Assembly (NCBI GenBank): GCA_021815645.1
Contig: JAKBAB010000001.1
Location: 1 to 47,973 of the forward strand
Source: Actinomycetes bacterium
GTDB lineage: Bacteria > Actinomycetota > Acidimicrobiia > Acidimicrobiales > RAAP-2
Reading direction: 5' to 3'
DNA: 47,973 nt
The position numbers and the translations under genes are program-made. Below are positions 25,821 through 33,889 of the stretch, in pieces. The stretch's first letter is position 1; each line of letters begins with the position of its first letter. The notes below the pieces were generated by a model, which worked only from the letters and a program-made list of their open reading frames with translations, made no database searches and was not told where the DNA came from.

Positions 25821-26471
25821 GTGCTCGACCTTTCCACACGGTCCCTCTACCTATGCGTCGGGCTCCGGCCGGACATTACGACCTTCCTGCCCGCGGTGTT
25901 GCGCGGGGGGGTGGACGTCGTTCAACTTCGCGACAAGGACCATTCGGTGGAGCGCCAACGGGCCCAGGGAGAAGTAATGGCCACCATTTGTCGCTCGTTC
26001 AACGTGCCCTTTATCGTCAACGACTCTCCGTGGCTGGCGCGAGATCTCGGGGCCGACGGCGTCCACGTGGGTCAACAAGACGTGAGCGTAGCTACTTGCC
26101 GCGAGATCCTCGGCGACGACGCGGTCGTAGGGCTGTCCACCCACTCCCCGACAGAACTGAACGACGCCCTCGACCAGCCCTGCACCTACCTGAGTGCCGG
26201 CCCACTGGTACCGACGCCGACCAAGCCGGGCCGTCCCGGAACGGGGCTCGCTTACGCGGTGGCGGCTCAGAGCCGAAGTCTCCGGCCGGTCTTTGTCACT
26301 GGCGGCGTCGACGAGTCCAACGTCGCCGACCTAATAAGAGCGGGGTTGCGCCACTTCGTGGTGGTGCGGGCGCTGACTGAAGCCCGAGACCCCGAGGGAA
26401 GCGCGCGTCAACTACGCCGGGCCATGGACGACGCCCTTAGCGATGGCGGTCGAGCCACCCGAGCAGAGTAG
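25821..26471 (+). CDS. thiE: Thiamine-phosphate synthase
   Basis: Couples HMP-pyrophosphate and carboxythiazole phosphate to thiamine phosphate. The 216-residue TIM barrel shows VVQLRDKD, FIVNDSPWLARDLGADGVHV with GQQD, GLSTHSPTEL, the pyrophosphate loop GPLVPTPTKPGRPGTGL and VTGGVDESNV. GTG 25821 begins a typical N-terminus and has a leaderless -10 box 7 nt upstream; upstream codons overlap the divergent regulator. The 3' end overlaps the convergent hydrolase by 35 nt. No other thi gene is nearby. Confidence 0.93.
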   Translation: MLDLSTRSLYLCVGLRPDITTFLPAVLRGGVDVVQLRDKDHSVERQRAQGEVMATICRSFNVPFIVNDSPWLARDLGADGVHVGQQDVSVATCREILGDDAVVGLSTHSPTELNDALDQPCTYLSAGPLVPTPTKPGRPGTGLAYAVAAQSRSLRPVFVTGGVDESNVADLIRAGLRHFVVVRALTEARDPEGSARQLRRAMDDALSDGGRATRAE

Positions 26472-27183
26472 CCACCATCCGGGGATCGGCCCGAAGCTGG
26501 TGACCGGCGCCGGGAATGAGTCTCAGTTCGGCGCGACCCTCGGCGGCCAGAACGAGGTCTCGCGCGTGCGCGACCGGAACCTCCCCGTCGTCGAGGCCGT
26601 GTCCGATGAGAAGTCGTCGCGGGGGCAGCTTGGCAATCGCGCTGATCGGGTCTACCGTCATGAGGTCGCGGTATAGGGTCTCCGGATCGAGGAGGTCACC
26701 CGGGTCACCGACGACGCCGGCAACTTGAACCGCTCGGTGCAGCTCCTCGGGGGAACCGGCCCAGGCGTCTAAGTGTGCCGGCGCGGCGAACGTGGCGACG
26801 CCGCGGACCCGTTCGTCGGTCGCGGCCACCGCGAGCGCCAAAGAGCCACCGAAACCGAATCCGGCCAAGGAGACACGAGCGTCACTGGCCGCAACGTGGT
26901 CCAGAATCGTGGCGAGGTCGCGGCGCCACTGGGAGGGCGAAAAGCTACCGGTGCTTCCCCCCACGCCCGACAACGTCCCCGTGGCGACGGTCCATCCGGA
27001 CTCGTTCGCCACGTGTTCGGCCAACTCCGGCAAGAGCCCGGCCGCCTGGCGGCCCATCCCCACGAGGCGGGGCAGTCCGTGCACGATGACCAACGTGTGT
27101 CCAACAACTGGCCTCGCACTCGACGTCGCGGTCTTCAGGTCAAGGCGACTTAGACCGCTCGAGAGCTGCTCGTGTGCGAGCAC
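26437..27183 (-). CDS. Alpha/beta-hydrolase fold protein lacking the serine nucleophile
   Basis: The 248-residue protein has the alpha/beta-hydrolase layout: an oxyanion-region segment VHGLPRLVG, a nucleophile-elbow equivalent LAGFGFGGSLALA, an acid loop GLDDGEVPV (D198/D199) and a terminal His in GAGHQLR (H228). At the elbow the usual G-x-S-x-G reads GFGFG, so G110 replaces the serine. Acid and histidine remain. It may be a non-hydrolytic member, or use an unusual mechanism. The GTG start lies 6 nt after the acyl-CoA dehydrogenase stop, consistent with an operon; the 3' end overlaps thiE. Function not assignable. Confidence 0.72.
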   Translation of the reverse strand: MLAHEQLSSGLSRLDLKTATSSARPVVGHTLVIVHGLPRLVGMGRQAAGLLPELAEHVANESGWTVATGTLSGVGGSTGSFSPSQWRRDLATILDHVAASDARVSLAGFGFGGSLALAVAATDERVRGVATFAAPAHLDAWAGSPEELHRAVQVAGVVGDPGDLLDPETLYRDLMTVDPISAIAKLPPRRLLIGHGLDDGEVPVAHARDLVLAAEGRAELRLIPGAGHQLRADPRMVATLLGWLDRHR

Positions 27184-27189
27184 GGACCC

Positions 27190-28305
27190 CTAGACGCCCA
27201 GTCGCTGGGCCAACAGTTCACGGTGGTAGGCCGGGTCACCCAAAAAGAGCTCCGAACTCTTGGCCCGCTTGAAGTAGAGGTGCGCCGGGTGCTCCCAAGT
27301 GAAACCGATACCTCCGTGAATTTGAATATTTTCCGACGCGCAGTGAAAGTACGCCTCGGAACAGAACGACTTAGCCAAACTCGCCGCGATGGGCAGCTCC
27401 TCGTTACGCTCCTGAGCGGCCCACGCCGCGTAGTACGCGGCCGACTTCGCCGACTCAACGTCTAGGAGCATGTCGGCGCACTTATGTTTGATCGCTTGAA
27501 ACGAACCAATCGGTCGACCGAACTGCACGCGCGTTTTGGCGTACTCGACCGAGGCGTCGAGAACCCGCTGGGCACCACCGACCTGTTCGGCGGCTAGGGC
27601 GGCGGCGGCAATTTGCATCGTCGTCTCAAGTCCCCCACGGGCTTGCCCGTCGACCCCCACGAGCGCCGCCGGTGCGTCGACGAACTCCATGCGGCTCTGC
27701 TTGCGCGTCTGGTCCATCGTCGCGAGGCTCTGGCGCGTAACTCCGGGCGCGCTAGGGTCCACGGCGAAGAGCGACAGACCGGCGTCGGTCATCGCGGGGA
27801 CCAAGATCAACGACGCAATCGAACCGTCGGTAACAAAACTTCGTACTCCATTAACGACGAAACCGTCTCCCCCGCGGCGGGCCGTCGTCGTGGTGGTTGA
27901 GAGGTCCCAACTACCTCCGTCGTCGGTCAGAGCCACCGTCGCAATAGTTTCGCCACTGGCGATACCCGGTAGGTAGCGTGCCTGGTCGTCGGCCCCACCC
28001 ACGAAGGTCAGCGCGTTCGCGGCCAGTGCGACCGAGGAGAAGTACGGCCCACAAAACAGCGCGGCCCCCATCTCCTCGAAGACGACGTACAGTTCCACGG
28101 GTCCGTAGCCCTGGCCACCGAACTCCTCGGGGATAGCGAGGCCCTGGAGCGCCAGTTCTCGGGCCATCTGGGACCATACGGCCGGGTCGTACCCCTCGTC
28201 GGTGGCCATGAGACGACGTACCTCACTCTCGGGCGACTTCTCCTCGAGGAAGCGCCGCACCATCCGACGAAGTTCGTCCTGTTCGTCGCTAAAACCAAAG
28301 TTCAT
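27190..28305 (-). CDS. Acyl-CoA dehydrogenase family protein
   Basis: FAD-dependent dehydrogenation of an acyl-CoA. The 371 residues include the N-terminal helical domain (FGFSDEQDELRRMVRRFLEE), IPEEFGGQGYGPVE, the middle beta domain (ALTDDGG), and the C-terminal helices with RVQFGRPIGSFQAIKH and QIHGGIGFTWEHPAHLY. At the position of the medium-chain enzyme's catalytic Glu (IYEGT) this protein reads LFLGD, so the base is absent there; this type is common among actinobacterial FadE-like proteins, some working in hetero-oligomers. ATG 28305 follows a GAGG ribosome site; the longer frame to 28533 overlaps the divergent MBL gene. Confidence 0.87.
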   Translation of the reverse strand: MNFGFSDEQDELRRMVRRFLEEKSPESEVRRLMATDEGYDPAVWSQMARELALQGLAIPEEFGGQGYGPVELYVVFEEMGAALFCGPYFSSVALAANALTFVGGADDQARYLPGIASGETIATVALTDDGGSWDLSTTTTTARRGGDGFVVNGVRSFVTDGSIASLILVPAMTDAGLSLFAVDPSAPGVTRQSLATMDQTRKQSRMEFVDAPAALVGVDGQARGGLETTMQIAAAALAAEQVGGAQRVLDASVEYAKTRVQFGRPIGSFQAIKHKCADMLLDVESAKSAAYYAAWAAQERNEELPIAASLAKSFCSEAYFHCASENIQIHGGIGFTWEHPAHLYFKRAKSSELFLGDPAYHRELLAQRLGV

Positions 28306-28392
28306 AAAAACCTCGTCGTCCGGGGTGTCGCTGCCGTCATCGTCGAGGTTACTCACTTCACGAACGGCCCGGCTTCGTGCCAGGCTACGGGG

Positions 28393-29010
28393 GTGGATAA
28401 CGTGGAAATGATTTGGTCCGACGGCGCCGCCGAAGTTCACCGGTTCGTCGTGGGCCCCCTGGAGAACAACGTCTACGTCGTACGTTGCCGGCGCACTGGT
28501 GAGGCCGCCTTGATCGACGCCGCGAATGAGCACGAGCGCCTATTACGAGTCGCCACGCGACTGGGCGTTACCTCCGTTCTGGAAACGCACGGCCACTGGG
28601 ACCACATCGGCGCGGTGACCGAGGTCCGAGCCGCGGGCATCGACGTGTGGGTGCGGGCCGAGGACGCGGCGATGCTGCCCAGTTACGACCACCTGCTCGA
28701 AGACGACACGACCCACCGCGTCGGCGACTTGCGACTGCGTACCATCCACACCCCGGGCCACACGCCGGGCAGCATCTGCTTTTGGTTGGAAGGCACCACC
28801 GTTGTGTTCACGGGCGACACGCTCTTTCCCGGCGGACCGGGCAACGCCACTTTCGCCGGCGGCGACTTCGCTCAGATCATCGCTTCGATCGACGAGCGGC
28901 TCTTTCGTGCCTTCGGCGACGACACGACCATCTGGCCCGGCCACGGCGCGCCCTCCACCGTGGGGGCGGAGCGGCCCCACCTCGACGAGTGGGTCGATCG
29001 CGGCTGGTAG
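28393..29010 (+). CDS. Metallo-beta-lactamase-fold hydrolase, glyoxalase II-like
   Basis: The 205-residue MBL-fold protein has the binuclear metal motif THGHWDHIG (HxHxDH), the later ligands in HTPGHTPGS, TGDTLF and the terminal GHG in WPGHGAPS. This small form resembles hydroxyacylglutathione-hydrolase-like proteins; in a mycothiol-using organism the thioester partner would differ, and the substrate is unknown. GTG 28393 is used here; GTG 28402 and ATG 28408 are alternatives. A CAGGCT hexamer lies 6 nt before 28393, one base off the local -10 pattern. Confidence 0.83.
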   Translation: MDNVEMIWSDGAAEVHRFVVGPLENNVYVVRCRRTGEAALIDAANEHERLLRVATRLGVTSVLETHGHWDHIGAVTEVRAAGIDVWVRAEDAAMLPSYDHLLEDDTTHRVGDLRLRTIHTPGHTPGSICFWLEGTTVVFTGDTLFPGGPGNATFAGGDFAQIIASIDERLFRAFGDDTTIWPGHGAPSTVGAERPHLDEWVDRGW

Positions 29011-29032
29011 ACCGATTTCACGGGCTCACCGG

Positions 29033-29038
29033 TAGGCT
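29033..29038 (+). promoter_or_regulatory. -10 box TAGGCT for leaderless sufC1 operon
   Basis: TAGGCT is followed by CGCAGT and GTG 29045, the exact 6-nt leaderless spacing. It would start the sufC1-sufS-sufU transcript separately from the MBL gene upstream. Confidence 0.5.
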
Positions 29039-29044
29039 CGCAGT

Positions 29045-29803
29045 GTGACGCAACCGCTTTTAGAACTGGTCGACCTTCACGCCGTCGCTGACGACGCGTC
29101 TATCCTTCGCGGCGTCAACCTACGGGTCTACGAAGGCGAAGTGCACGCCCTAATGGGACCGAACGGAGCGGGAAAGTCCACTTTGGCCAACGTCGTAATG
29201 GGTCATCCCGGCTACCGAGTAACCGCCGGTCAGATTCTCCTACGCGGACAAGACGTCGGTTCCTGGTCGCCCGACGAACGGGCCCGCGCCGGTGTCTTCC
29301 TCGCCTTCCAGTACCCCGAATCGATTAGCGGCGTCTCGGTTATCCAATTCCTGCGACAAGCAATCGCCGCGCGCAAGAACCTGAGTGAGTTGAGCGTCCT
29401 CGAAGTCCGTCTCAACTTGACCGAGTGGATGGACCGACTAGGCATTGACGGCGCCTTCGCCGAGCGTTACCTCAACGACGGATTTTCCGGTGGAGAGCGA
29501 AAGCGCAACGAAGTGCTCCAAATGGCCCTGCTCGAACCGGTAGTCGCTCTACTGGACGAAACCGACTCGGGCCTCGACATCGACGCCCTAAGGGTAGTGG
29601 CCCGCGGGGTCACGACGGTGCGCGAACGCCACCCCACCATGGGAGTCGTCGTCGTTACGCACTACGTCAAGTTGCTCGACGAGATTCAACCCAATTACGT
29701 GCACGTCTTCGTCGACGGACGAATTGTGCACACCGGAGGTAGCGAGCTCGCCGAGCGAATCGAGCGCGACGGCTACGACGCCTGGCGTTCGGTGAGCGCG
29801 TGA
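29045..29803 (+). CDS. sufC: Fe-S assembly ATPase SufC, copy 1
   Basis: ABC-type ATPase of the SufBCD scaffold that builds Fe-S clusters. The 252 residues have Walker A GPNGAGKST, the Q-loop LAFQYPESI, the signature FSGGERKRNE, Walker B plus D-loop LLDETDSGLDIDAL and the H-loop VVVVTHY, all in canonical SufC form. It heads the plus-strand operon sufC1-sufS-sufU and overlaps sufS by 4 nt. A second, more divergent sufC lies at 31.5 kb with sufD. Copy 1 is the one closer to the family consensus as I recall it, although it is not next to sufB or sufD. Confidence 0.93.
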   Translation: MTQPLLELVDLHAVADDASILRGVNLRVYEGEVHALMGPNGAGKSTLANVVMGHPGYRVTAGQILLRGQDVGSWSPDERARAGVFLAFQYPESISGVSVIQFLRQAIAARKNLSELSVLEVRLNLTEWMDRLGIDGAFAERYLNDGFSGGERKRNEVLQMALLEPVVALLDETDSGLDIDALRVVARGVTTVRERHPTMGVVVVTHYVKLLDEIQPNYVHVFVDGRIVHTGGSELAERIERDGYDAWRSVSA

Positions 29804-31035
29804 GCAGCTTCAACGCCCTGCGGGTGCGCGCCGACGTGCCGGAACTGCGCCGTTTCGTCAACGGACGGCGAATCACCTACCTCGACTCAGCGTCGACGTC
29901 GCTGCCGCCGCGATCGGTCATAGAAGCGATGAGTCGTTACTACGAACTTCGCCACGCCAACGTACACCGAGGCGTTTTCCAGACCGCCAACGAGGCCACC
30001 GAAGCCTACGAAGGCTCTCGGAGCGCCGTAGCTCGGTTCATCAACGCCCCCGGTGGTGGCGACGAAGTGGTCTTTACCAAAAATACGACGGAGTCGTTCA
30101 ACCTCATCGCCCGATCTTGGGGCGCGACCCATATGCGCGCGGGCGACGTCGTCCTGGTCACCGAGATGGAACACCACGCGAACATCGTCCCGTGGTTTCA
30201 GTTGCGTGACGCGATCGGCATTGAGGTCAGATTCATTCCCGTCTCCGACGACTTCCGACTAGAACTTCGCGACCTAGACGCACTGCTGCGCGACGTCAAA
30301 CTCCTCTCGGTAACCGCCACGTCTAACGTCCTGGGCACGAAAAATCCCGTCGAAGAGCTGGCCCGCGCCGCGCACGCGCGCGGCGCGCTCATAGCGGTCG
30401 ACGGCGCCCAGAGCGTCGCGCACGGCCCCACTGACGTAACGAAGTGGGACATTGACTTTCTGGCCTTTTCGGGACACAAGGTCCTCGGCCCAACCGGAAT
30501 TGGGGTTCTGTGGACCCGTCAGGGCGTCCTCGACACCATGCCCCCGTTTCTCGGCGGTGGGGGCATGATCGCCGACGTACGGACCGACGGTTTTCTCCCC
30601 GCCGCGGGCGTCGCTCGTTTCGAAGCGGGAACGCCGCCCATCGCCGAGGCCGTGGGACTGCACGCGGCGATTCGGTACTTAGACGCTCTGGGCATGGCGA
30701 ACGTCTCGGCCCACGAAGACGCACTCACCGCCGACGCGCTGACCCGTTTGTCGGAAACCTTCAACGGACGCGTTCGCGTCGTAGGGCCGTGCGATACCCG
30801 CGAGCGAGGTGGGGTGATCAGCCTCGACGTCGCGGGGGTACACCCCCACGACGTGGCGCAAGTCCTCGACCAGTTCGCCGTTTGCGTGCGACCGGGCCAC
30901 CACTGCGCCAAGCCGCTCATGCGCCGCTTCGCCCTCGCGGCGACCGCGCGCGCGTCGTTCGGCCCCTACTCACTTCGCCGTGACACCGACGTCCTACTAG
31001 AGGGTCTCGAAGCGGCTCTCAAGCTGTTCGGTTGA
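29800..31035 (+). CDS. sufS: Cysteine desulfurase SufS (group II)
   Basis: PLP enzyme that takes sulfur from cysteine as a persulfide for Fe-S assembly. The 411 residues have the PLP lysine K227 in SGHKVLGPTG, the cofactor region VDGAQSVAH, and the catalytic C369 in RPGHHCAKPLM near the C-terminus, as in SufS/CsdA proteins. The GTG start overlaps sufC1 by 4 nt and sufU follows after 3 nt, the usual SufS-SufU pairing in organisms lacking SufE. Confidence 0.95.
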   Translation: MSSFNALRVRADVPELRRFVNGRRITYLDSASTSLPPRSVIEAMSRYYELRHANVHRGVFQTANEATEAYEGSRSAVARFINAPGGGDEVVFTKNTTESFNLIARSWGATHMRAGDVVLVTEMEHHANIVPWFQLRDAIGIEVRFIPVSDDFRLELRDLDALLRDVKLLSVTATSNVLGTKNPVEELARAAHARGALIAVDGAQSVAHGPTDVTKWDIDFLAFSGHKVLGPTGIGVLWTRQGVLDTMPPFLGGGGMIADVRTDGFLPAAGVARFEAGTPPIAEAVGLHAAIRYLDALGMANVSAHEDALTADALTRLSETFNGRVRVVGPCDTRERGGVISLDVAGVHPHDVAQVLDQFAVCVRPGHHCAKPLMRRFALAATARASFGPYSLRRDTDVLLEGLEAALKLFG

Positions 31036-31038
31036 CTC

Positions 31039-31509
31039 GTGTCGAATTTCGAGGATCTCTACCGGGACATCATTCTCGACCACTACCGTTCGCCGCGCAA
31101 TCGCGGCGAACTGGCGGCGCCGCCGGCTCACCGCGTCGAAGGTTTTAATCCGCTGTGCGGAGACGAAGTCGTAATCTACCTCGACGTGCGCGACGGTGAA
31201 CTGCGCGATATAAAAATGTCCGGTCACGGCTGCTCAATCTCTCAGTCATCGTCTTCGCTCATGACCGCGGCGGTCAAAGGTAAGTCCCTCGAAGGGGTAC
31301 GACAACTCGTCGACGCGTTCCTCGATCTCATGACGGTCGGTGAATCGGGGCCCGCGACGGACGCGTCACACAACGGTGACGACGAACTACGGCGCTGGGG
31401 TGAACTGGCCGCTCTGCGGGGCGTGGTCAAGTTCCCCGTTCGAATAAAGTGCGCCACGTTGGCGTGGCACACCCTACTTCAGGGCCTCAACGAGCTGTCG
31501 CCCCCCTAG
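31039..31509 (+). CDS. sufU: Zinc-dependent sulfur acceptor SufU
   Basis: Accepts persulfide sulfur from SufS by zinc-ligand exchange. The 156 residues have the conserved ligands C40 and D42 (NPLCGD), C65 (GHGCSIS) and C138 (RIKCATLAW), plus the insertion before the last cysteine that separates SufU from IscU. The GTG start is 3 nt after the sufS stop. A SufT/DUF59 gene, frequent after sufU in actinobacteria, is missing; the operon ends in a possible hairpin facing sufC2. Confidence 0.94.
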   Translation: MSNFEDLYRDIILDHYRSPRNRGELAAPPAHRVEGFNPLCGDEVVIYLDVRDGELRDIKMSGHGCSISQSSSSLMTAAVKGKSLEGVRQLVDAFLDLMTVGESGPATDASHNGDDELRRWGELAALRGVVKFPVRIKCATLAWHTLLQGLNELSPP

Positions 31510-31538
31510 CGGCTCTGCTCGGACCCCGTCGCGCTAGG
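31505..31538. terminator. Possible bidirectional hairpin between sufU and sufC2
   Basis: CCTAGCG (31505-31511) and CGCTAGG (31532-31538) are a perfect 7-bp inverted repeat with a 20-nt loop. Each arm contains one of the two convergent TAG stop codons. The long loop and lack of a T-tract make it a weak candidate. Confidence 0.3.
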
Positions 31539-32262
31539 CCGACGTCGCACGGTACACGTCGTAACCATCGCGTTCAAGTTTTTCGGCCAGTTCCGGACCA
31601 CCGACCTCGACGACGCGACCGTCGCTCACGACGTGGATCGTCGTCGGGGGCAAGACCGTCAACAGCCTTCGAAAGTGCGTCACGACCAAAACGCCGCAGT
31701 TCCACTCCCGCGTCGCGTCCACAAGACGACGAGCCACCAGTTCCAGGGCGTCGACGTCGAGTCCCGAGTCAATCTCGTCGAGCATGGCGAACGGGGGCCG
31801 CAGCACCCCCAGTTGGACCATTTCGGCCCGCTTTCGCTCACCCCCGGAAAGGTCCACGTTGATAAAGCGATCCAGGAGCTCACTTTTGAGGTCGAGGCGG
31901 TCCGCCTCACTGGCCATACGCGCACGCAGCGACGTGGGGTCAGCACCCGCGGCCCGTAGTAGGTCGTAGGGGCGCACCCCGGGAACCTCGAAAGGCTGTT
32001 GGAGAATCAACATAAGCCCCGCGCGCGCGCGGTCGGTCGCCGAGAGAGGAAGTAACTCCACTCCGTCAATGGAGACCGAACCGTCCACTACACGGTACCC
32101 GGGGTGTCCGGTCAGGGCGTGGGCCAGCGTCGACTTACCTGAACCGTTCGGCCCCATGATGGCGTGAACTTCGCCCGCGTGCATCGTCAACGAGAGACCT
32201 TTGAGAACTTCCTTCTCGCCGACCGTAACGTGAAGATCTTCGATTCTTAGCGTCGCGCTCAC
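31534..32262 (-). CDS. sufC: Fe-S assembly ATPase SufC, copy 2
   Basis: Second SufC-type ATPase (242 residues): Walker A GPNGSGKST, signature LSGGERKRAE, Walker B AMLDEIDSGLDVDAL and H-loop VVTHFRR are intact. Its Q-loop reads LILQQPFEVPGV, different from copy 1 (LAFQYP), and the helical subdomain diverges. It is the last gene of sufD-Rieske-sufC2, the canonical actinobacterial order, with a 4-nt overlap at each junction. It probably pairs with SufB/SufD; whether the two copies are redundant or exchange in the SufBCD complex cannot be told from sequence. Confidence 0.92.
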   Translation of the reverse strand: MSATLRIEDLHVTVGEKEVLKGLSLTMHAGEVHAIMGPNGSGKSTLAHALTGHPGYRVVDGSVSIDGVELLPLSATDRARAGLMLILQQPFEVPGVRPYDLLRAAGADPTSLRARMASEADRLDLKSELLDRFINVDLSGGERKRAEMVQLGVLRPPFAMLDEIDSGLDVDALELVARRLVDATREWNCGVLVVTHFRRLLTVLPPTTIHVVSDGRVVEVGGPELAEKLERDGYDVYRATSA

Positions 32263-32573
32263 GGCAAATCCACCATCAAACGACCCCCGTCTTCGCGTAC
32301 CGCGTAGTGAGCGACGGGCCGCGTGGCGGGGAAGGTCATCGCGGCCCCGTCACTGAGGCGGAACATCGCACCGTGGCGAGCGCACTCAATCTCTCCCGAG
32401 TCAATGTCCACTTCGCCTAGCGAGAGTGAGAACTCTTCGTGGCTGCAGCGGTCGTCAAGTACGTAGAGTGCCCCGTCGAGCCGTACCGCGACCAACACTC
32501 GACCACTGAGCGTGAGCTGACGCGGCACACCCTCTTCGTAGTCGCTGAGTGTTCCCACGTCTTCCGCGCTCAC
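32259..32573 (-). CDS. Rieske [2Fe-2S] ferredoxin of the suf operon
   Basis: The 104-residue protein has a Rieske site with C43 and H45 (DRCSHEE) and C64 and H67 (ECARHGAMF), spacing CxH-18-CxxH, like the small ferredoxin components of ring-hydroxylating oxygenases. No oxygenase is nearby. A Rieske gene between sufD and sufC is a regular feature of actinobacterial suf operons; it is presumed to be an electron or cluster carrier. It overlaps sufD and sufC2 by 4 nt each. Confidence 0.9.
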   Translation of the reverse strand: MSAEDVGTLSDYEEGVPRQLTLSGRVLVAVRLDGALYVLDDRCSHEEFSLSLGEVDIDSGEIECARHGAMFRLSDGAAMTFPATRPVAHYAVREDGGRLMVDLP

Positions 32574-33811
32574 GACGACCCCGCGATTACCGTCGCGAGC
32601 ACCGACTCAACGTCACGCTCAACGAGCGGGGCCATCTCACCGGGTAGCGCGGCCAACATCTCGTAGAAGAATCCTTGAATTAAGAGGCGCTGGGCGTCGT
32701 CGGGCGAGACACCTCGCGACTCGAGGTACCAGCGCTGCAGTTCGTCGAGCGGGCCCACGCTCGACGCGTGCGCGCACATGACGTCATTTTCGCGAATATC
32801 GAGGTTCGGAACGCTGTCGGCGTGCGCGCGTGGTGAGAGAAGCAGATTGTGATTTGTCTGGCGAGCGTCGGTGCGTTTAGCCCCTTTTTCGATCTCAATG
32901 AGCCCCGTGTACACCGAGCGGGCTCGGTCGGCCACGGCGCCCTTGGACAGCAGGGTCGACGTGGTTCGCGGGGCCACGTGGTACTGGCGAGTTCGAAAGT
33001 CGTGAACCTGGTCACCCGAGCCCAGGTACGTCGTTCGCAGCTCGTTGGCCGACCCGGCCCCGAGCAGCTCCGCGTCATTGCGCGAACGGTTGTAGTGGGC
33101 ACCGAGACCGACGACCGCCTGGGTTAGTCGACCGTCGCGAGCGAGAAATCCCGTCGTTCGAGCGACGTGCCACGTCGAATCCGCCAGCCGTTGGTACGTA
33201 ACGAGGCGCAGCGACGCTCCCTCCTCGAGGAGGTACTCACTCAAGGGAACCACCAGCGCCTGGTCCCCCCCGTCGAAGTACTCCACGACGGTGACCTCCG
33301 CCGCGCGTTCCACGATGATCTGAGTGCGAGAGAAGCACGCGGAGGCTCGCGATTCGTTAAGCACGACCAACGGGCGCTCGAGCGAGGTAGCTGCGGCGAC
33401 GCGAATTACGACCGCTGCGGGCGCTAGAGCGAGGTTCATTAGGGCGAAGGCGTCATTCTGGTACCGGTCCTCGAGCGGCTCACCCGACAGGGACTCTCGC
33501 CCGGGGGCGAGTGAAACGGTGACGCCCGGCTTGTCCTCGCCCAGTGACACGGCGAAGCCGTCGACGAGTCGTACGACCCGTTCGGCCCGCTCGGAGAGCT
33601 CGCGCGCGAGGGGCGTCTCCGCCGAAGCGGCGGGGCCCCTCGGGACCTCGAAATGCTCTATCGCCAAATCGCCGAGCGGGGCGTAACGCCACACCTCGTC
33701 TCCGGTCGTAGGTAGTCCGACCAACTCGAAACGGCGCCAAGCTCGTTGCCGCGCCGCACCGTCGACACATTCGTCAATGAAATTCGTAGCGGAGTCGGTG
33801 AATGAGTTCAT
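32570..33811 (-). CDS. sufD: Fe-S scaffold protein SufD
   Basis: Beta-helix subunit of the SufBCD complex. The 413-residue product has the N-terminal helical segment, a beta-helix core with LVVPLSEYLLEEGASLRL, and the C-terminal block starting LLSPRAHADSVPNLDI, including ENDVMCAHASSVGPLD and ending RGVSPDDAQRLLIQGFF, typical of SufD. ATG 33811 starts the family-like N-terminus; the frame extending to 34369 lies antisense to the crotonase gene and is rejected. sufB, normally adjacent, is 2.6 kb further upstream with four other genes between. Confidence 0.92.
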   Translation of the reverse strand: MNSFTDSATNFIDECVDGAARQRAWRRFELVGLPTTGDEVWRYAPLGDLAIEHFEVPRGPAASAETPLARELSERAERVVRLVDGFAVSLGEDKPGVTVSLAPGRESLSGEPLEDRYQNDAFALMNLALAPAAVVIRVAAATSLERPLVVLNESRASACFSRTQIIVERAAEVTVVEYFDGGDQALVVPLSEYLLEEGASLRLVTYQRLADSTWHVARTTGFLARDGRLTQAVVGLGAHYNRSRNDAELLGAGSANELRTTYLGSGDQVHDFRTRQYHVAPRTTSTLLSKGAVADRARSVYTGLIEIEKGAKRTDARQTNHNLLLSPRAHADSVPNLDIRENDVMCAHASSVGPLDELQRWYLESRGVSPDDAQRLLIQGFFYEMLAALPGEMAPLVERDVESVLATVIAGSS

Positions 33812-33889
33812 AGAGTGGGTGGACTCAGGCAGTGTACTGGGCGTAGCGAATATCCCACCCGAGACGTTCGCACCAACGAAGGGGGAGTC

